Shown here: positions 1 to 8,210 of the stretch, piece after piece
How positions within the stretch are numbered: the first letter of the stretch is position 1
How the letters are laid out: the number at the start of each line of letters is the position of its first letter
Assembly: GCF_029581355.1 (NCBI RefSeq)
Contig: NZ_CP120849.1
Coordinates: forward strand, 3,752,501-3,816,500
Direction: 5' to 3'
DNA from: Parabacteroides chongii
GTDB taxonomy: Bacteria > Bacteroidota > Bacteroidia > Bacteroidales > Tannerellaceae
Length of the DNA: 64,000 nucleotides
Made by a program: the position numbers and the translations under genes
Notes under the pieces: model-generated
Told to the model about the DNA's origin: nothing
Database searches by the model: none
Seen by the model: only the letters and a program-made list of their open reading frames with translations

Positions 1-551
1 ATGGAAAGATCTTGTTGACCGATAAGAGCTATATAGAAACTCAGTTCAATTATGATTGTGAAAAACAGGAATTATACTACAAAGATGGTAATGAATACCA
101 AATGATGTACAACACTTCGAATATAGATACTCTCTGGATCGGGAACCGGAAGTTCGTTCCGGCTCATGAAGGTGTCCGTTTCTTTGAATGTATTCCAGCC
201 GGAAACCGAACATTGCTGGTCGATTGGAAAATAAAGTTATATTATAAAGGTAAACGTGGTGCTATGGGAGTAGTCTCTCAAGCCGGAGGACAAGCATCTT
301 TTGATATGTCTTTGATGCAAAACAAAGGACTTAGTAATCCGGATAACAGTGTATATAAAAAGGATTACCAAAATACCTATCGAATTTATCTGGATGGACA
401 GCAAGTATCTTTCAGTAACCTCAAATCATTCTTAAAACTCTATCCCGATACTCATCGGAAAGCCATCCGTCAGCTGGTAAAAGAGCAATCCATTCATTTT
501 GATGATCCATGGCAAGTAGCTAAATTGATAGTTCTTTGCCAGACTATGTAG
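1..551 (+). CDS. Hypothetical protein, 5' end cut by window edge
   Basis: The frame stays open leftward to the first base (codons before the TTG at 12 read Gly-Lys-Ile-Leu), so the visible 180 or so residues are the C-terminal part of a longer protein. It is rich in Tyr, Asp and Lys, has no membrane segment and ends in a basic and amphipathic stretch (residues about 135-179 of the visible part). I do not recognise the family. A 286-bp gap separates it from the SusC gene, so it is probably a separate transcription unit. Confidence 0.6.
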   Translation, partial: GKILLTDKSYIETQFNYDCEKQELYYKDGNEYQMMYNTSNIDTLWIGNRKFVPAHEGVRFFECIPAGNRTLLVDWKIKLYYKGKRGAMGVVSQAGGQASFDMSLMQNKGLSNPDNSVYKKDYQNTYRIYLDGQQVSFSNLKSFLKLYPDTHRKAIRQLVKEQSIHFDDPWQVAKLIVLCQTM

Positions 552-707
552 GAAGAAGGTTCTTTCTTCTTTATTTTCACAAATCCGTTACAAGTATTTG
601 TGATTAAAAATAAAAAAAAGTTATGCTCTGATTGAATAACCGATCAAAAAGAGTTCTCATCCTCCTTTTGATTTATAGCTTGTGCCTTTCGCCGGGAAGG
701 CTTTTAA

Positions 708-731
708 GGGGAACAAATCCCGTTGTTCCCC
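708..731 (+). promoter_or_regulatory. Perfect 9-bp stem-loop upstream of susC
   Basis: GGGGAACAA (708-716) and TTGTTCCCC (723-731) are exact inverted repeats around a 6-nt loop. There is no following T-run, so it is unlikely to be an ordinary terminator for the upstream gene. It could be an operator or a structured 5' leader of the SusC/D transcript. No clear TAnnTTTG element was found in 552-837, and nothing else stands out in that gap. Confidence 0.45.
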
Positions 732-837
732 AATGTTAATCTTGCAACAACGCTTGTTTCTTTCTGTTTATATTACCAAATGACGTTGGTTGACGCCAAA
801 CACATTTAATCTAATAAATTAAACAAAAAACATCAGT

Positions 838-3800
838 ATGTTGAAAAGATTCAAATCTGTCAGCATGATTCTCCTGGCGGGCGCGTTGGGTTTCAACGGA
901 AACGCCTTTGCCAATCCGAATACCGGGAATCTTGCTATTGACATTTCCCAACAGGATACGAAAGTAACGGGAACAGTAGAAGATGAGTTCGGACCCGTCG
1001 CAGGGGCTTCTGTTGTAATAAAAGGTACTACCACAGGTACTATGACCGATATGGATGGTCATTTCACTCTGGAAGGCGTAAAGAAGGGAGACATTATCCA
1101 AATCTCTTTTATTGGTTTTGCCACACAAGATATTCCTTACACCGGACAAGCTACATTGAATGTGAAACTGGTAGAAGATGCCCAGAAGCTGGATGAAGTC
1201 GTTGTGACCGCTTTAGGTATGAAACGTGACAAGAAAGCACTGGGTTACGCGATGCAGGAACTGAAAGGTGACGAATTGCTGTCGTCACGCGAACCGAATC
1301 TTGCCAATTCATTATCAGGAAAAGTCTCCGGTCTGCAGATCGTGCGCTCCAGTAATGGGGTAGGAGGTTCTTCTAAAATCGTTCTGCGTGGTAACAACTC
1401 CCTGACCGGTAGTAACCAGCCGCTGATCGTAGTCGACGGTACGCCGATGGATAACTTCACAGGCGGCGTCGATGATGTATGGGGTAACTCCGGTGCCGAT
1501 ATGGGTAACGGTCTTTCCGATATCAACCCCGAAGATATCGAATCGATGACGGTGCTGAAAGGTGCTTCTGCAGCCGCTTTGTACGGGTCGCGTGCCGGTA
1601 ACGGTGTGATCCTGATCACCACTAAGTCGGGAAAGAAAAACGAAGGTCTGGGTATCACGGTCAATGCCGGTATCACGACTGAGTCGATTTTCCTTAAACC
1701 GGATCTGCAGAACAGCTTCGGACAAGGTTCGGTCGGTGCTTACGATAACCAGTCGCGTTTGAGCTGGGGACCGAAAGCGGAAGGACAGATGGTCTCCGAC
1801 TGGCTCGGACGTCAGGTACCTTTAAAGACTTATGATAATATAGATGCCTTTTTCAATACCGGGACTTCCTTCAATGAAGGTGTCAGCTTCCAGCAGAATA
1901 TAAAAGGGACATCGGTATTCTCTTCTATCAACCGTTCGGATGATGCCGGTATCACTCCCGAATCAAAACTGAACAAGACGAATATTACTTTGCGTGCAAC
2001 CACTTTCCTCGATGAAGCCGAAAAGTGGAAGATCGATGCCAAAGTGAATTACATCAATATGAATGCCCACAACCGCCCGATCCAGGGTGTCAATCCTTCC
2101 AATGCATTCAACACGATCTATAATTTGCCCCGTTCACTGAATGTCGCTGAGTTCAAACAGGATGTGGATGAACAGGGAAACATGATCTGGTGGGATGCCT
2201 CGAAGAATCCGCAGGAAAACCCGTACTGGGTAACCAAATACCGGCAAAACAACGATACCCGTAACCGTTTGCTGGGTAATATCGCATTGAAATACGCTCC
2301 AACGAACTGGTTCGATATTGAACTCCGAGGGGGGACCGACTATTATACGACTACTAAAAATGAAAAAGTATATGCCGGTGGAAATACAACGCCAAGTGGT
2401 CTGTACAACGAAGGTTCTGAAACATTCTACGAAAATAACTATAGTTTCCTGGCTACGGCCCGTAAGGATAACCTGATCGACCGTCTGGGTGGATTTGTTT
2501 CTTTCGGTGGTAACCTGATGATGCAGAAACGAACGAAGATGAATGCTTCGGCAGGCGAACTGCTTGTCCCGAACCTCTTCTCCCTGAACAATGGTATCAA
2601 TAAACCGACAGTCACCTCCGAACTGATCCGCCGCAAGATGAATTCGCTGTATGGATCGTTGCAGTTGAACTGGGACGGTTATCTGTTCCTCGATGTGACG
2701 GCACGTAACGACTGGTCGTCTACTATGTCGAAAGCCAATCGTTCTTATTTCTATCCGTCAGTCAGCTTGTCGGGCGTTATCTCCGATATGGTTCCGAAGT
2801 TGGGCGGGCAGATGCCTGAATGGTTTACTTTTGCCAAGGTGAGAGCTTCTTATGCAGAAGTAGGTAACGACCTCGATCCGTATCAGTTATACAATAACTT
2901 TACGGTAGGAAAAGATGAGAATGGGAATACGACGGCTGCTCCGGGTAATGTACTCTTTGATTCTACGGTACGCAGTGAGTTGATCAAATCATGGGAAGCC
3001 GGTTTCGATGTTCGCTTCTTCAATAATCGTTTGGGATTGGATGCTGCCTGGTATAAGACAAACGCCACCCGTCAGTTGCTGAACCTCCCGATGGACCCGT
3101 TTTCCGGTTATAGTTCACGGAAAGTAAATGCCGGTAATATCCAGAACGAAGGTATCGAAATTTCATTGAACGGTGCGATCCTCGATAATCCGAAAGGATT
3201 GAGCTGGAATTCAACGGCGCAATTCTCTCTGAACCGGAACAAGATCATCGACCTGTATCCGGGTGTTACCCTCTATGATATAAAAACATTGGATGCTATC
3301 CAGATCGTAGCCGTACAAGGTAGTTATTACGGTGATATCTACGGACAAACATTCCAGCGTGTAGAAGATAAGAACGATCCTGACTATGGTAAGATCATTG
3401 TAGGTGAAGACGGTCTGCCGCTGATCACGACCGGCAAATCGAAGGTCGGTAATCAAAGTCCCGACTGGATGCTGGGATGGACGAACAGCTTTGCGTATAA
3501 AGGTTTCAATCTTAGCTTCCTGGTAGACTTCCGTATCGGTGGTGACTTGTATTCGGCTACGGCTTCCAACCTGTATGTCCGTGGTAATGCTGCCGGAACA
3601 GTAGTCAACGGTAATCGTCAGGACTTCGTGGTCCCTAACTCTGTGGTACAGACCTCTAACGGTTATGCGGACAATAAAGTCCCTGTAACTCATCAGAACT
3701 ATTGGGAACGTATCGGTTCGACCGGAAACTACGGTTTGCCTGAAATGTTTACGTATGATGCTACCAATATCCGTCTGCGTAACATCACGCTTGGCTATGA

Positions 3801-4005
3801 CTTTAACCGGGCCATGTTACAAAAGACACCGTTCCAGCGCCTGCGTCTGTCGGCCACTTGTAACAATGTATGGATGATCCATTATAACCTGCCGGGTATC
3901 GACCCCGAATCCGTATCGGCAACCAATACGAATGCCACCGGATTTGAAAACGGGGCTGCACCGACCAGCCGCTCATTTACGTTCAACGTTACGGTAGGAT
4001 TTTAA
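838..4005 (+). CDS. SusC/RagA-family TonB-dependent outer membrane transporter
   Basis: 1055 residues. A cleavable signal peptide (residues 1-25, ending NAFA) is followed by a CarboxypepD_reg-like beta-sandwich (about 45-115), the family linker DEVVVTALGMKRDKKALGYA (about 118-137), a TonB plug domain (about 140-260) and a long beta-barrel ending in aromatic Phe, as outer-membrane barrels do. Family knowledge: SusC proteins import oligomers with a SusD lid and TonB energy. The substrate cannot be read from the sequence. SusD follows after 37 bp, so the two are cotranscribed. ATG at 838 is chosen because the signal peptide begins there. Confidence 0.95.
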   Translation: MLKRFKSVSMILLAGALGFNGNAFANPNTGNLAIDISQQDTKVTGTVEDEFGPVAGASVVIKGTTTGTMTDMDGHFTLEGVKKGDIIQISFIGFATQDIPYTGQATLNVKLVEDAQKLDEVVVTALGMKRDKKALGYAMQELKGDELLSSREPNLANSLSGKVSGLQIVRSSNGVGGSSKIVLRGNNSLTGSNQPLIVVDGTPMDNFTGGVDDVWGNSGADMGNGLSDINPEDIESMTVLKGASAAALYGSRAGNGVILITTKSGKKNEGLGITVNAGITTESIFLKPDLQNSFGQGSVGAYDNQSRLSWGPKAEGQMVSDWLGRQVPLKTYDNIDAFFNTGTSFNEGVSFQQNIKGTSVFSSINRSDDAGITPESKLNKTNITLRATTFLDEAEKWKIDAKVNYINMNAHNRPIQGVNPSNAFNTIYNLPRSLNVAEFKQDVDEQGNMIWWDASKNPQENPYWVTKYRQNNDTRNRLLGNIALKYAPTNWFDIELRGGTDYYTTTKNEKVYAGGNTTPSGLYNEGSETFYENNYSFLATARKDNLIDRLGGFVSFGGNLMMQKRTKMNASAGELLVPNLFSLNNGINKPTVTSELIRRKMNSLYGSLQLNWDGYLFLDVTARNDWSSTMSKANRSYFYPSVSLSGVISDMVPKLGGQMPEWFTFAKVRASYAEVGNDLDPYQLYNNFTVGKDENGNTTAAPGNVLFDSTVRSELIKSWEAGFDVRFFNNRLGLDAAWYKTNATRQLLNLPMDPFSGYSSRKVNAGNIQNEGIEISLNGAILDNPKGLSWNSTAQFSLNRNKIIDLYPGVTLYDIKTLDAIQIVAVQGSYYGDIYGQTFQRVEDKNDPDYGKIIVGEDGLPLITTGKSKVGNQSPDWMLGWTNSFAYKGFNLSFLVDFRIGGDLYSATASNLYVRGNAAGTVVNGNRQDFVVPNSVVQTSNGYADNKVPVTHQNYWERIGSTGNYGLPEMFTYDATNIRLRNITLGYDFNRAMLQKTPFQRLRLSATCNNVWMIHYNLPGIDPESVSATNTNATGFENGAAPTSRSFTFNVTVGF

Positions 4006-4042
4006 AGATGGTTTAATAAGAACAATAAAGAAATAAAACAAG

Positions 4043-5962
4043 ATGAACACCAAGAATATATTACTGGCAGGCATGTTCTCGATAGCCGCTTTGTTTACAT
4101 CCTGTAATGATTTTCAGGAAATAAATGAAGATCCTAACCAGGTAGGTGAGGACAAAGTGAAGCCTGAATGGTTCCTGAACGGCTCTATTGTCGGAGCACA
4201 GATGAACCCGGAGATTGCCGAACGTATCTTCATTGCCGAGTGGAACCGTGCTTCCCGCTTCAACCGGGGTAGCGGTTTTACGATCGGAACGGACAATAAC
4301 GACTATATTACCCTATATCTGAGTAACTCATATGCTGTAGGTTGGTTGAACAAAGCCACCAAGGCGATCGAACTGGGTGAAAAGAAGGTTGCCGAAGGCG
4401 AAGCCGAACAGTATCCTTATTATAAGAATGTGATACAGATGGCACGTATCTGGCGTGCTTACCTGAATGCGGAAGTATCGGATGGCTTCGGACCGATCCC
4501 GGCTTTGTCGGCTTTCACGGGTGTACCTGCCGAATATGATAGCGTAGAAGCTATTTACGGCTTTATACTGAAAGAGCTGAAAGAAGCGGAAGCCGCTCTC
4601 GATCCTTCCATCAATATGGAACCGATGGCTGGTGAAGATGCTTTCTATGCCGGAAATATCAATGAATGGAAGAAATATGCAAACTCTTTGCGTATGCGTT
4701 ACGCCATGCGTATTTCGGCTGTCTCTCCGGAACTGGCAAAGACTGAGTTCGAAGATGCGGCGGGCAAGACCTTTATCTCTTCACTGAACGACCTGGCTGG
4801 CGTACAGGAAAAAGATGGTTGGAACGATTTAACAAGTGTCATGTCGCGTACCTGGAATGTACAGGCGATGTCTGTCACTTTCAAGAATCTGGCAGAAGGG
4901 TTAGGCGGTATCGAATTTCCCGTTCCCGACTCACTGAAGAGTCATCTGAAAGATCCTCATACCTATATGGGGTTATATCTGGACAAACATTTCCCGCTGA
5001 AGACGAACGATCCGTGTGCCGGATTCTATTTTGATGCGATCCCTCAGTATGTCGATCCGCGTGGACCTAAACTGTTCAGCGTGGTAGGCTGGAATGACGG
5101 GGTTGTTTATTCCGATTATATCGGTGCAGCTAGTGAAGTACAGCCGGTCGAATTGATGGACCCGAACGATAATGCTAAACCGATGCTGACGGTCGATCCT
5201 CGTTATACCTGGGGTACCTGGGTAGCCGGAGAATGGAATAATCTATCCGGTCTGGTCAGTGCATTGACAGGAAAGAATTATAACTATCCTTCCATGTCGA
5301 AACAGTATCGTATGAATACTCAGAAACGTGTCTTCTTCGGTCCGTGGGAAAGTTATTTCCTGTTGGCGGAAGCTGCTCTGAAGGGTTGGACGGTTCCGGG
5401 TACCGCCAAGTCGAATTATGAGAGTGGCATCACTGCCAGTTTCGAATATCATGGCTTGCAAAACCAGGTTGCACAATATCTGACATCGACGGATTATAAT
5501 CGTGTAGGTACCTCTGTCAGCTTCGACCATACGACAGAAGCGCAACCGTACACAGTCAATTATGTCGATCCTTATACAAAGGAAAATAAGACAATGACAT
5601 ATAATTATCCGAAGAATTCCATCTATCGCGGTGGCTCTTACAACAACGATGCACTGACGAAGATTATCACTCAGAAATACATTGCACAGGTACCCTGGTT
5701 ACCGGAAGAAGCTTGGAGCGATCATCGCCGTCTCGGTCTGCCGTTCTTTGAGAATCAAGCTGTAGAAAAAGACTACAACCCATTGAACCAGGTTCCTCTG
5801 ACCATGGCAACAGCCAAAGAATGTCGCTGGGATTTCTACCCTAAACGCTACCGTTATCCTGCCAATATCCAGACAAATAACCTGGAAGGGTATCAGAAGG
5901 CATTGGAATTGCTGGGGGGACCGGATCTGACGACAACCCCGCTTTGGTGGAATCAACATTAA
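4043..5962 (+). CDS. SusD/RagB-family outer membrane lipoprotein
   Basis: 639 residues with a lipoprotein signal peptide ending at Cys21 (ALFTS-C), so it is surface-exposed or outer-membrane anchored. The N-terminal region (FQEINEDPNQV, then NNDYITLYLSNSYAVGW) and the helical repeats match the SusD_2-like group. The C-terminal end contains the usual loop-rich ligand-binding part. It would act as the substrate-binding lid of the preceding SusC protein. It is longer than classical SusD (about 550), but normal for the SusD_2 type. A stem-loop follows directly, before the next gene. Confidence 0.93.
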   Translation: MNTKNILLAGMFSIAALFTSCNDFQEINEDPNQVGEDKVKPEWFLNGSIVGAQMNPEIAERIFIAEWNRASRFNRGSGFTIGTDNNDYITLYLSNSYAVGWLNKATKAIELGEKKVAEGEAEQYPYYKNVIQMARIWRAYLNAEVSDGFGPIPALSAFTGVPAEYDSVEAIYGFILKELKEAEAALDPSINMEPMAGEDAFYAGNINEWKKYANSLRMRYAMRISAVSPELAKTEFEDAAGKTFISSLNDLAGVQEKDGWNDLTSVMSRTWNVQAMSVTFKNLAEGLGGIEFPVPDSLKSHLKDPHTYMGLYLDKHFPLKTNDPCAGFYFDAIPQYVDPRGPKLFSVVGWNDGVVYSDYIGAASEVQPVELMDPNDNAKPMLTVDPRYTWGTWVAGEWNNLSGLVSALTGKNYNYPSMSKQYRMNTQKRVFFGPWESYFLLAEAALKGWTVPGTAKSNYESGITASFEYHGLQNQVAQYLTSTDYNRVGTSVSFDHTTEAQPYTVNYVDPYTKENKTMTYNYPKNSIYRGGSYNNDALTKIITQKYIAQVPWLPEEAWSDHRRLGLPFFENQAVEKDYNPLNQVPLTMATAKECRWDFYPKRYRYPANIQTNNLEGYQKALELLGGPDLTTTPLWWNQH

Positions 5963-5971
5963 CTACTTTTG

Positions 5972-5999
5972 TTTACTTTTCTATCAAGAGAAAAGTAAA
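5972..5999 (+). terminator. 11-bp stem-loop between susD and the carboxylase gene
   Basis: TTTACTTTTCT (5972-5982) pairs exactly with AGAAAAGTAAA (5989-5999) around a 6-nt loop. It is A+T-rich and lacks a U-tract, so it is more likely a weak terminator or an RNA-processing/stabilising hairpin that lowers expression of the downstream gene (start 6017) relative to SusC/D. Confidence 0.4.
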
Positions 6000-6016
6000 A
6001 TTAAACAAACACAAAT

Positions 6017-7600
6017 ATGGTACATAAATTATTAATCCGCGACCTCACCCTCCGTGACGGGCAGCAGTCAGCATTTGCAACACGCATGTCACAACAACAA
6101 ATCGACCGTGTATTATCTTTCTATAAAGAGGTTGGTTTCTACGCAATGGAAGTGTGGGGTGGGGCAGTTCCCGATGCTGCCATGCGATATCTGAATGAAG
6201 ATCCCTGGGAGAGACTGGAAAAGATAAAAGCAGCCGTAGGTACGACAACCAAGCTCGCCGCTTTATGCCGTGGGCGTGACCTGTTCGGTTACAATCCTTA
6301 TCCGGACAATGTCGTCAAAGGTCTTTGCCGTAACGCTGTCGAGTCGGGCATTAATATTATGCGTATCTTCGATGCTATGAACGATGTCGACAATATGAAG
6401 CCGGCTATCAAATATACCGATCGTTATGGAGGAATGGCCGATTGCGCCGTCTGCTATGCCATCGATCCACACCATTCCGCTTTGGAACGGATAGAAGCCG
6501 CCCTGCATGGCCGCCCGTTGCATAAGCCGATCTTTAAGAATGACTATTTCCTGGAAAAAGCCCGGCAAATGGAAAATTATAGTGCCGACATTATTACTCT
6601 GGAAGATGCCAACGGCCTGATCACTCCGGGAAAGACAGCCGAGCTGATACGTCTTTTCAAGAAGAATCTGAAGGCTCCCGTTGACTTCCATACCCGTTGT
6701 ATTGCCGGATACGGCCTACCCTCTATGCTGGCTGCTATTGTCAACGGTGTGGATATCGTCGATACGAATATCTGGTATTTTGCCGGAGGTTGCTCTGCAC
6801 CCGCTATCGAATTGATCTATGTCTTCTGCAAGAAGATGGGAATAGAGTTGGAGATCGATATGGAAGCTGTCGCCCGTATCAATGCCGAACTTTTCAAGAT
6901 ACGCAAGGAGCTGCGGGCTTACGATTCCGCCAAAGAACTTCCTAATCCCTTTAACCCTCTGACCGATAAATTACCTACCGAAATAGACCGTTTCTTCAAT
7001 GACGCTATCGAAGCTGCCCGCCATGACAAGGAAGACGACCTGATCATTTTCTGTCGTGCTATCGAGGAATATTTCAACTTCCCCGAACCGAATGAATTGG
7101 TTCAGAAGTCGCAGATTCCGGTAAATGTGTATAATCAGATTGTAGCTTTGTTGAAGCAACAGGGACATCCTGAATTGTTGGAGAAAGCGATGTCGCTGAT
7201 TCCTCAGGTACGTATGGATGCCGGTTTACCTCCTTTGGTTACCCCGGTAAGTCAGGTGATCGCTTCGCAGGCTGTTGCCTGTGCATTGGATGAGCTGAAT
7301 GGTCGCCCTCTCTACAGTAAACCTGTATATCCTTTTATCTCCCTGATCCGGGGAGAGTTTGGAAAAACACCTTTACCGATAGATCCGGAATTTCGTTTGA
7401 AAATAACCGGCAAACGGGAAGAACAATGTTATGATGCTTCGGATTATGAGATGCAGGAAAACCCGATGATAGATGAAGTCGGTATCCTGGTAGCCGAAAA
7501 TGAGAAAGAAGTCTTGTTGCTGGAACTCTTTCCGATGTCGGCCCGTAATTTCCTGACGAAACGTAAAAAGGAAAAATTCAAGGATAATATGTTTTCCTAG
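6017..7600 (+). CDS. Carboxyltransferase-domain protein (OadA/PycB-like) with altered metal site
   Basis: 527 residues. Residues 1-270 form a DRE-TIM barrel like the carboxyltransferase of oxaloacetate decarboxylase alpha and pyruvate carboxylase B (TLRDGQQ 11-17, MEVWGGA 44-50, NEDPWERL 60-67, MRIFDAMNDV 115-124). Residues about 290-520 match the conserved PYC_OADA domain. No biotinyl domain is present. In the family the lysine of IKDMAGLL is carbamylated and binds metal, together with both His of HTH. Here these read LED (Glu196) and HTR (His225 kept, Arg227), so two ligands differ. It may be inactive, use another metal arrangement, or catalyse another reaction. It lies 54 bp after SusD and possibly shares its transcript. 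Confidence 0.75.
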   Translation: MVHKLLIRDLTLRDGQQSAFATRMSQQQIDRVLSFYKEVGFYAMEVWGGAVPDAAMRYLNEDPWERLEKIKAAVGTTTKLAALCRGRDLFGYNPYPDNVVKGLCRNAVESGINIMRIFDAMNDVDNMKPAIKYTDRYGGMADCAVCYAIDPHHSALERIEAALHGRPLHKPIFKNDYFLEKARQMENYSADIITLEDANGLITPGKTAELIRLFKKNLKAPVDFHTRCIAGYGLPSMLAAIVNGVDIVDTNIWYFAGGCSAPAIELIYVFCKKMGIELEIDMEAVARINAELFKIRKELRAYDSAKELPNPFNPLTDKLPTEIDRFFNDAIEAARHDKEDDLIIFCRAIEEYFNFPEPNELVQKSQIPVNVYNQIVALLKQQGHPELLEKAMSLIPQVRMDAGLPPLVTPVSQVIASQAVACALDELNGRPLYSKPVYPFISLIRGEFGKTPLPIDPEFRLKITGKREEQCYDASDYEMQENPMIDEVGILVAENEKEVLLLELFPMSARNFLTKRKKEKFKDNMFS

Positions 7601-7631
7601 GCACAAAGGTCTATGGGGCTGTTGGCATTAT

Positions 7632-7698
7632 ATACCTATAGGTATCAGCCCTATAATCCTACAACTGTTAACTCTATAGTGTCACAGGGGTTGACACT
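7632..7698. repeat. Palindrome and hairpin cluster between convergent genes
   Basis: A perfect 14-bp palindrome, ATACCTATAGGTAT (7632-7645), lies inside a wider GGGCTG...CAGCCC inverted repeat. A second hairpin has arms AGTGTCA (7678-7684) and TGACACT (7692-7698) with a 7-nt loop. They precede the bidirectional terminator at 7708-7731 and may be additional 3'-end structures for the carboxylase transcript. Confidence 0.5.
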
Positions 7699-7707
7699 AA
7701 TATAATA

Positions 7708-7731
7708 ATCCCGTTGTTTTTACAACGGGAT
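7708..7731. terminator. Bidirectional intrinsic terminator, carboxylase (+) / rpiB (-)
   Basis: ATCCCGTTGT (7708-7717) and ACAACGGGAT (7722-7731) form a 10-bp stem with a TTTT loop. T-rich sequence follows on the plus strand. On the minus strand the loop overlaps the rpiB stop codon (7720-7722), so the rpiB message ends inside the hairpin. Confidence 0.8.
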
Positions 7732-8151
7732 TTTATTTATTCTTCGTATATGCCGACCGCCTTCGAAAGGAGTGTCCAGAAAGGCTTCGACAACGCGGGT
7801 AGCTTCCTCCTGACTGATAAACCGACCGGGCATGACAAGTATATTGGCATCATTGTGCTCACGAGCCAGTCGTGCAATCTCTTCCTGCCAACATAAAGCG
7901 GCCCGTATTCCCTGGTGTTTGTTTAAAGTCATTGCAATACCGTTTCCTGATCCGCAGATCGCTATTCCGGGATATACTTCCCCGGCTTCTACAGCGTAAG
8001 CCAACGGATGGGCGAAATCGGGATAATCGCAACTTTCTGTTGAACAGGTTCCGAAATCCTTATAGGATAATCCTTTGGAGTCCAGTATTTGTTTCACATA
8101 CTCTTTTAGTTCGTAACCTGCGTGGTCACAACATAAACCTAGTGTTTTCAT
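7720..8151 (-). CDS. rpiB: Ribose-5-phosphate isomerase B
   Basis: 143 residues, the normal length for the LacA/RpiB family. It interconverts ribose-5-phosphate and ribulose-5-phosphate in the non-oxidative pentose phosphate pathway, in the cytoplasm. Visible motifs are CDHAGYELK near the N-terminus, the active-site loop ICGSGNGIAM with its catalytic Cys, and the C-terminal phosphate-binding part (FEGGRHIRRI). It lies downstream of tkt on the same strand, separated by a terminator-like hairpin, which fits co-regulation at a lower level. Confidence 0.95.
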   Translation of the reverse strand: MKTLGLCCDHAGYELKEYVKQILDSKGLSYKDFGTCSTESCDYPDFAHPLAYAVEAGEVYPGIAICGSGNGIAMTLNKHQGIRAALCWQEEIARLAREHNDANILVMPGRFISQEEATRVVEAFLDTPFEGGRHIRRINKIPL

Positions 8152-8172
8152 CTTTATCTGTTAGAGGTAGAC

Positions 8173-8198
8173 AAAAAGGGGCTGTTACACCCCTTTTT
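8173..8198 (-). terminator. Hairpin with U-run between tkt and rpiB
   Basis: AAAAAGGGG (8173-8181) and CCCCTTTTT (8190-8198) are perfect arms around an 8-nt loop. Read on the minus strand the stem ends in a run of T, the form of an intrinsic terminator. It lies after the tkt stop and before the rpiB start, so it probably causes partial termination of the operon transcript. Confidence 0.75.
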
Positions 8199-8210
8199 AC
8201 TAATAGTTTC

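Noticed and set aside
811..1149. Minus-strand ORFs under susC and other long genes
   Set aside because: They are frame shadows of strong genes with family motifs and have no start context of their own.
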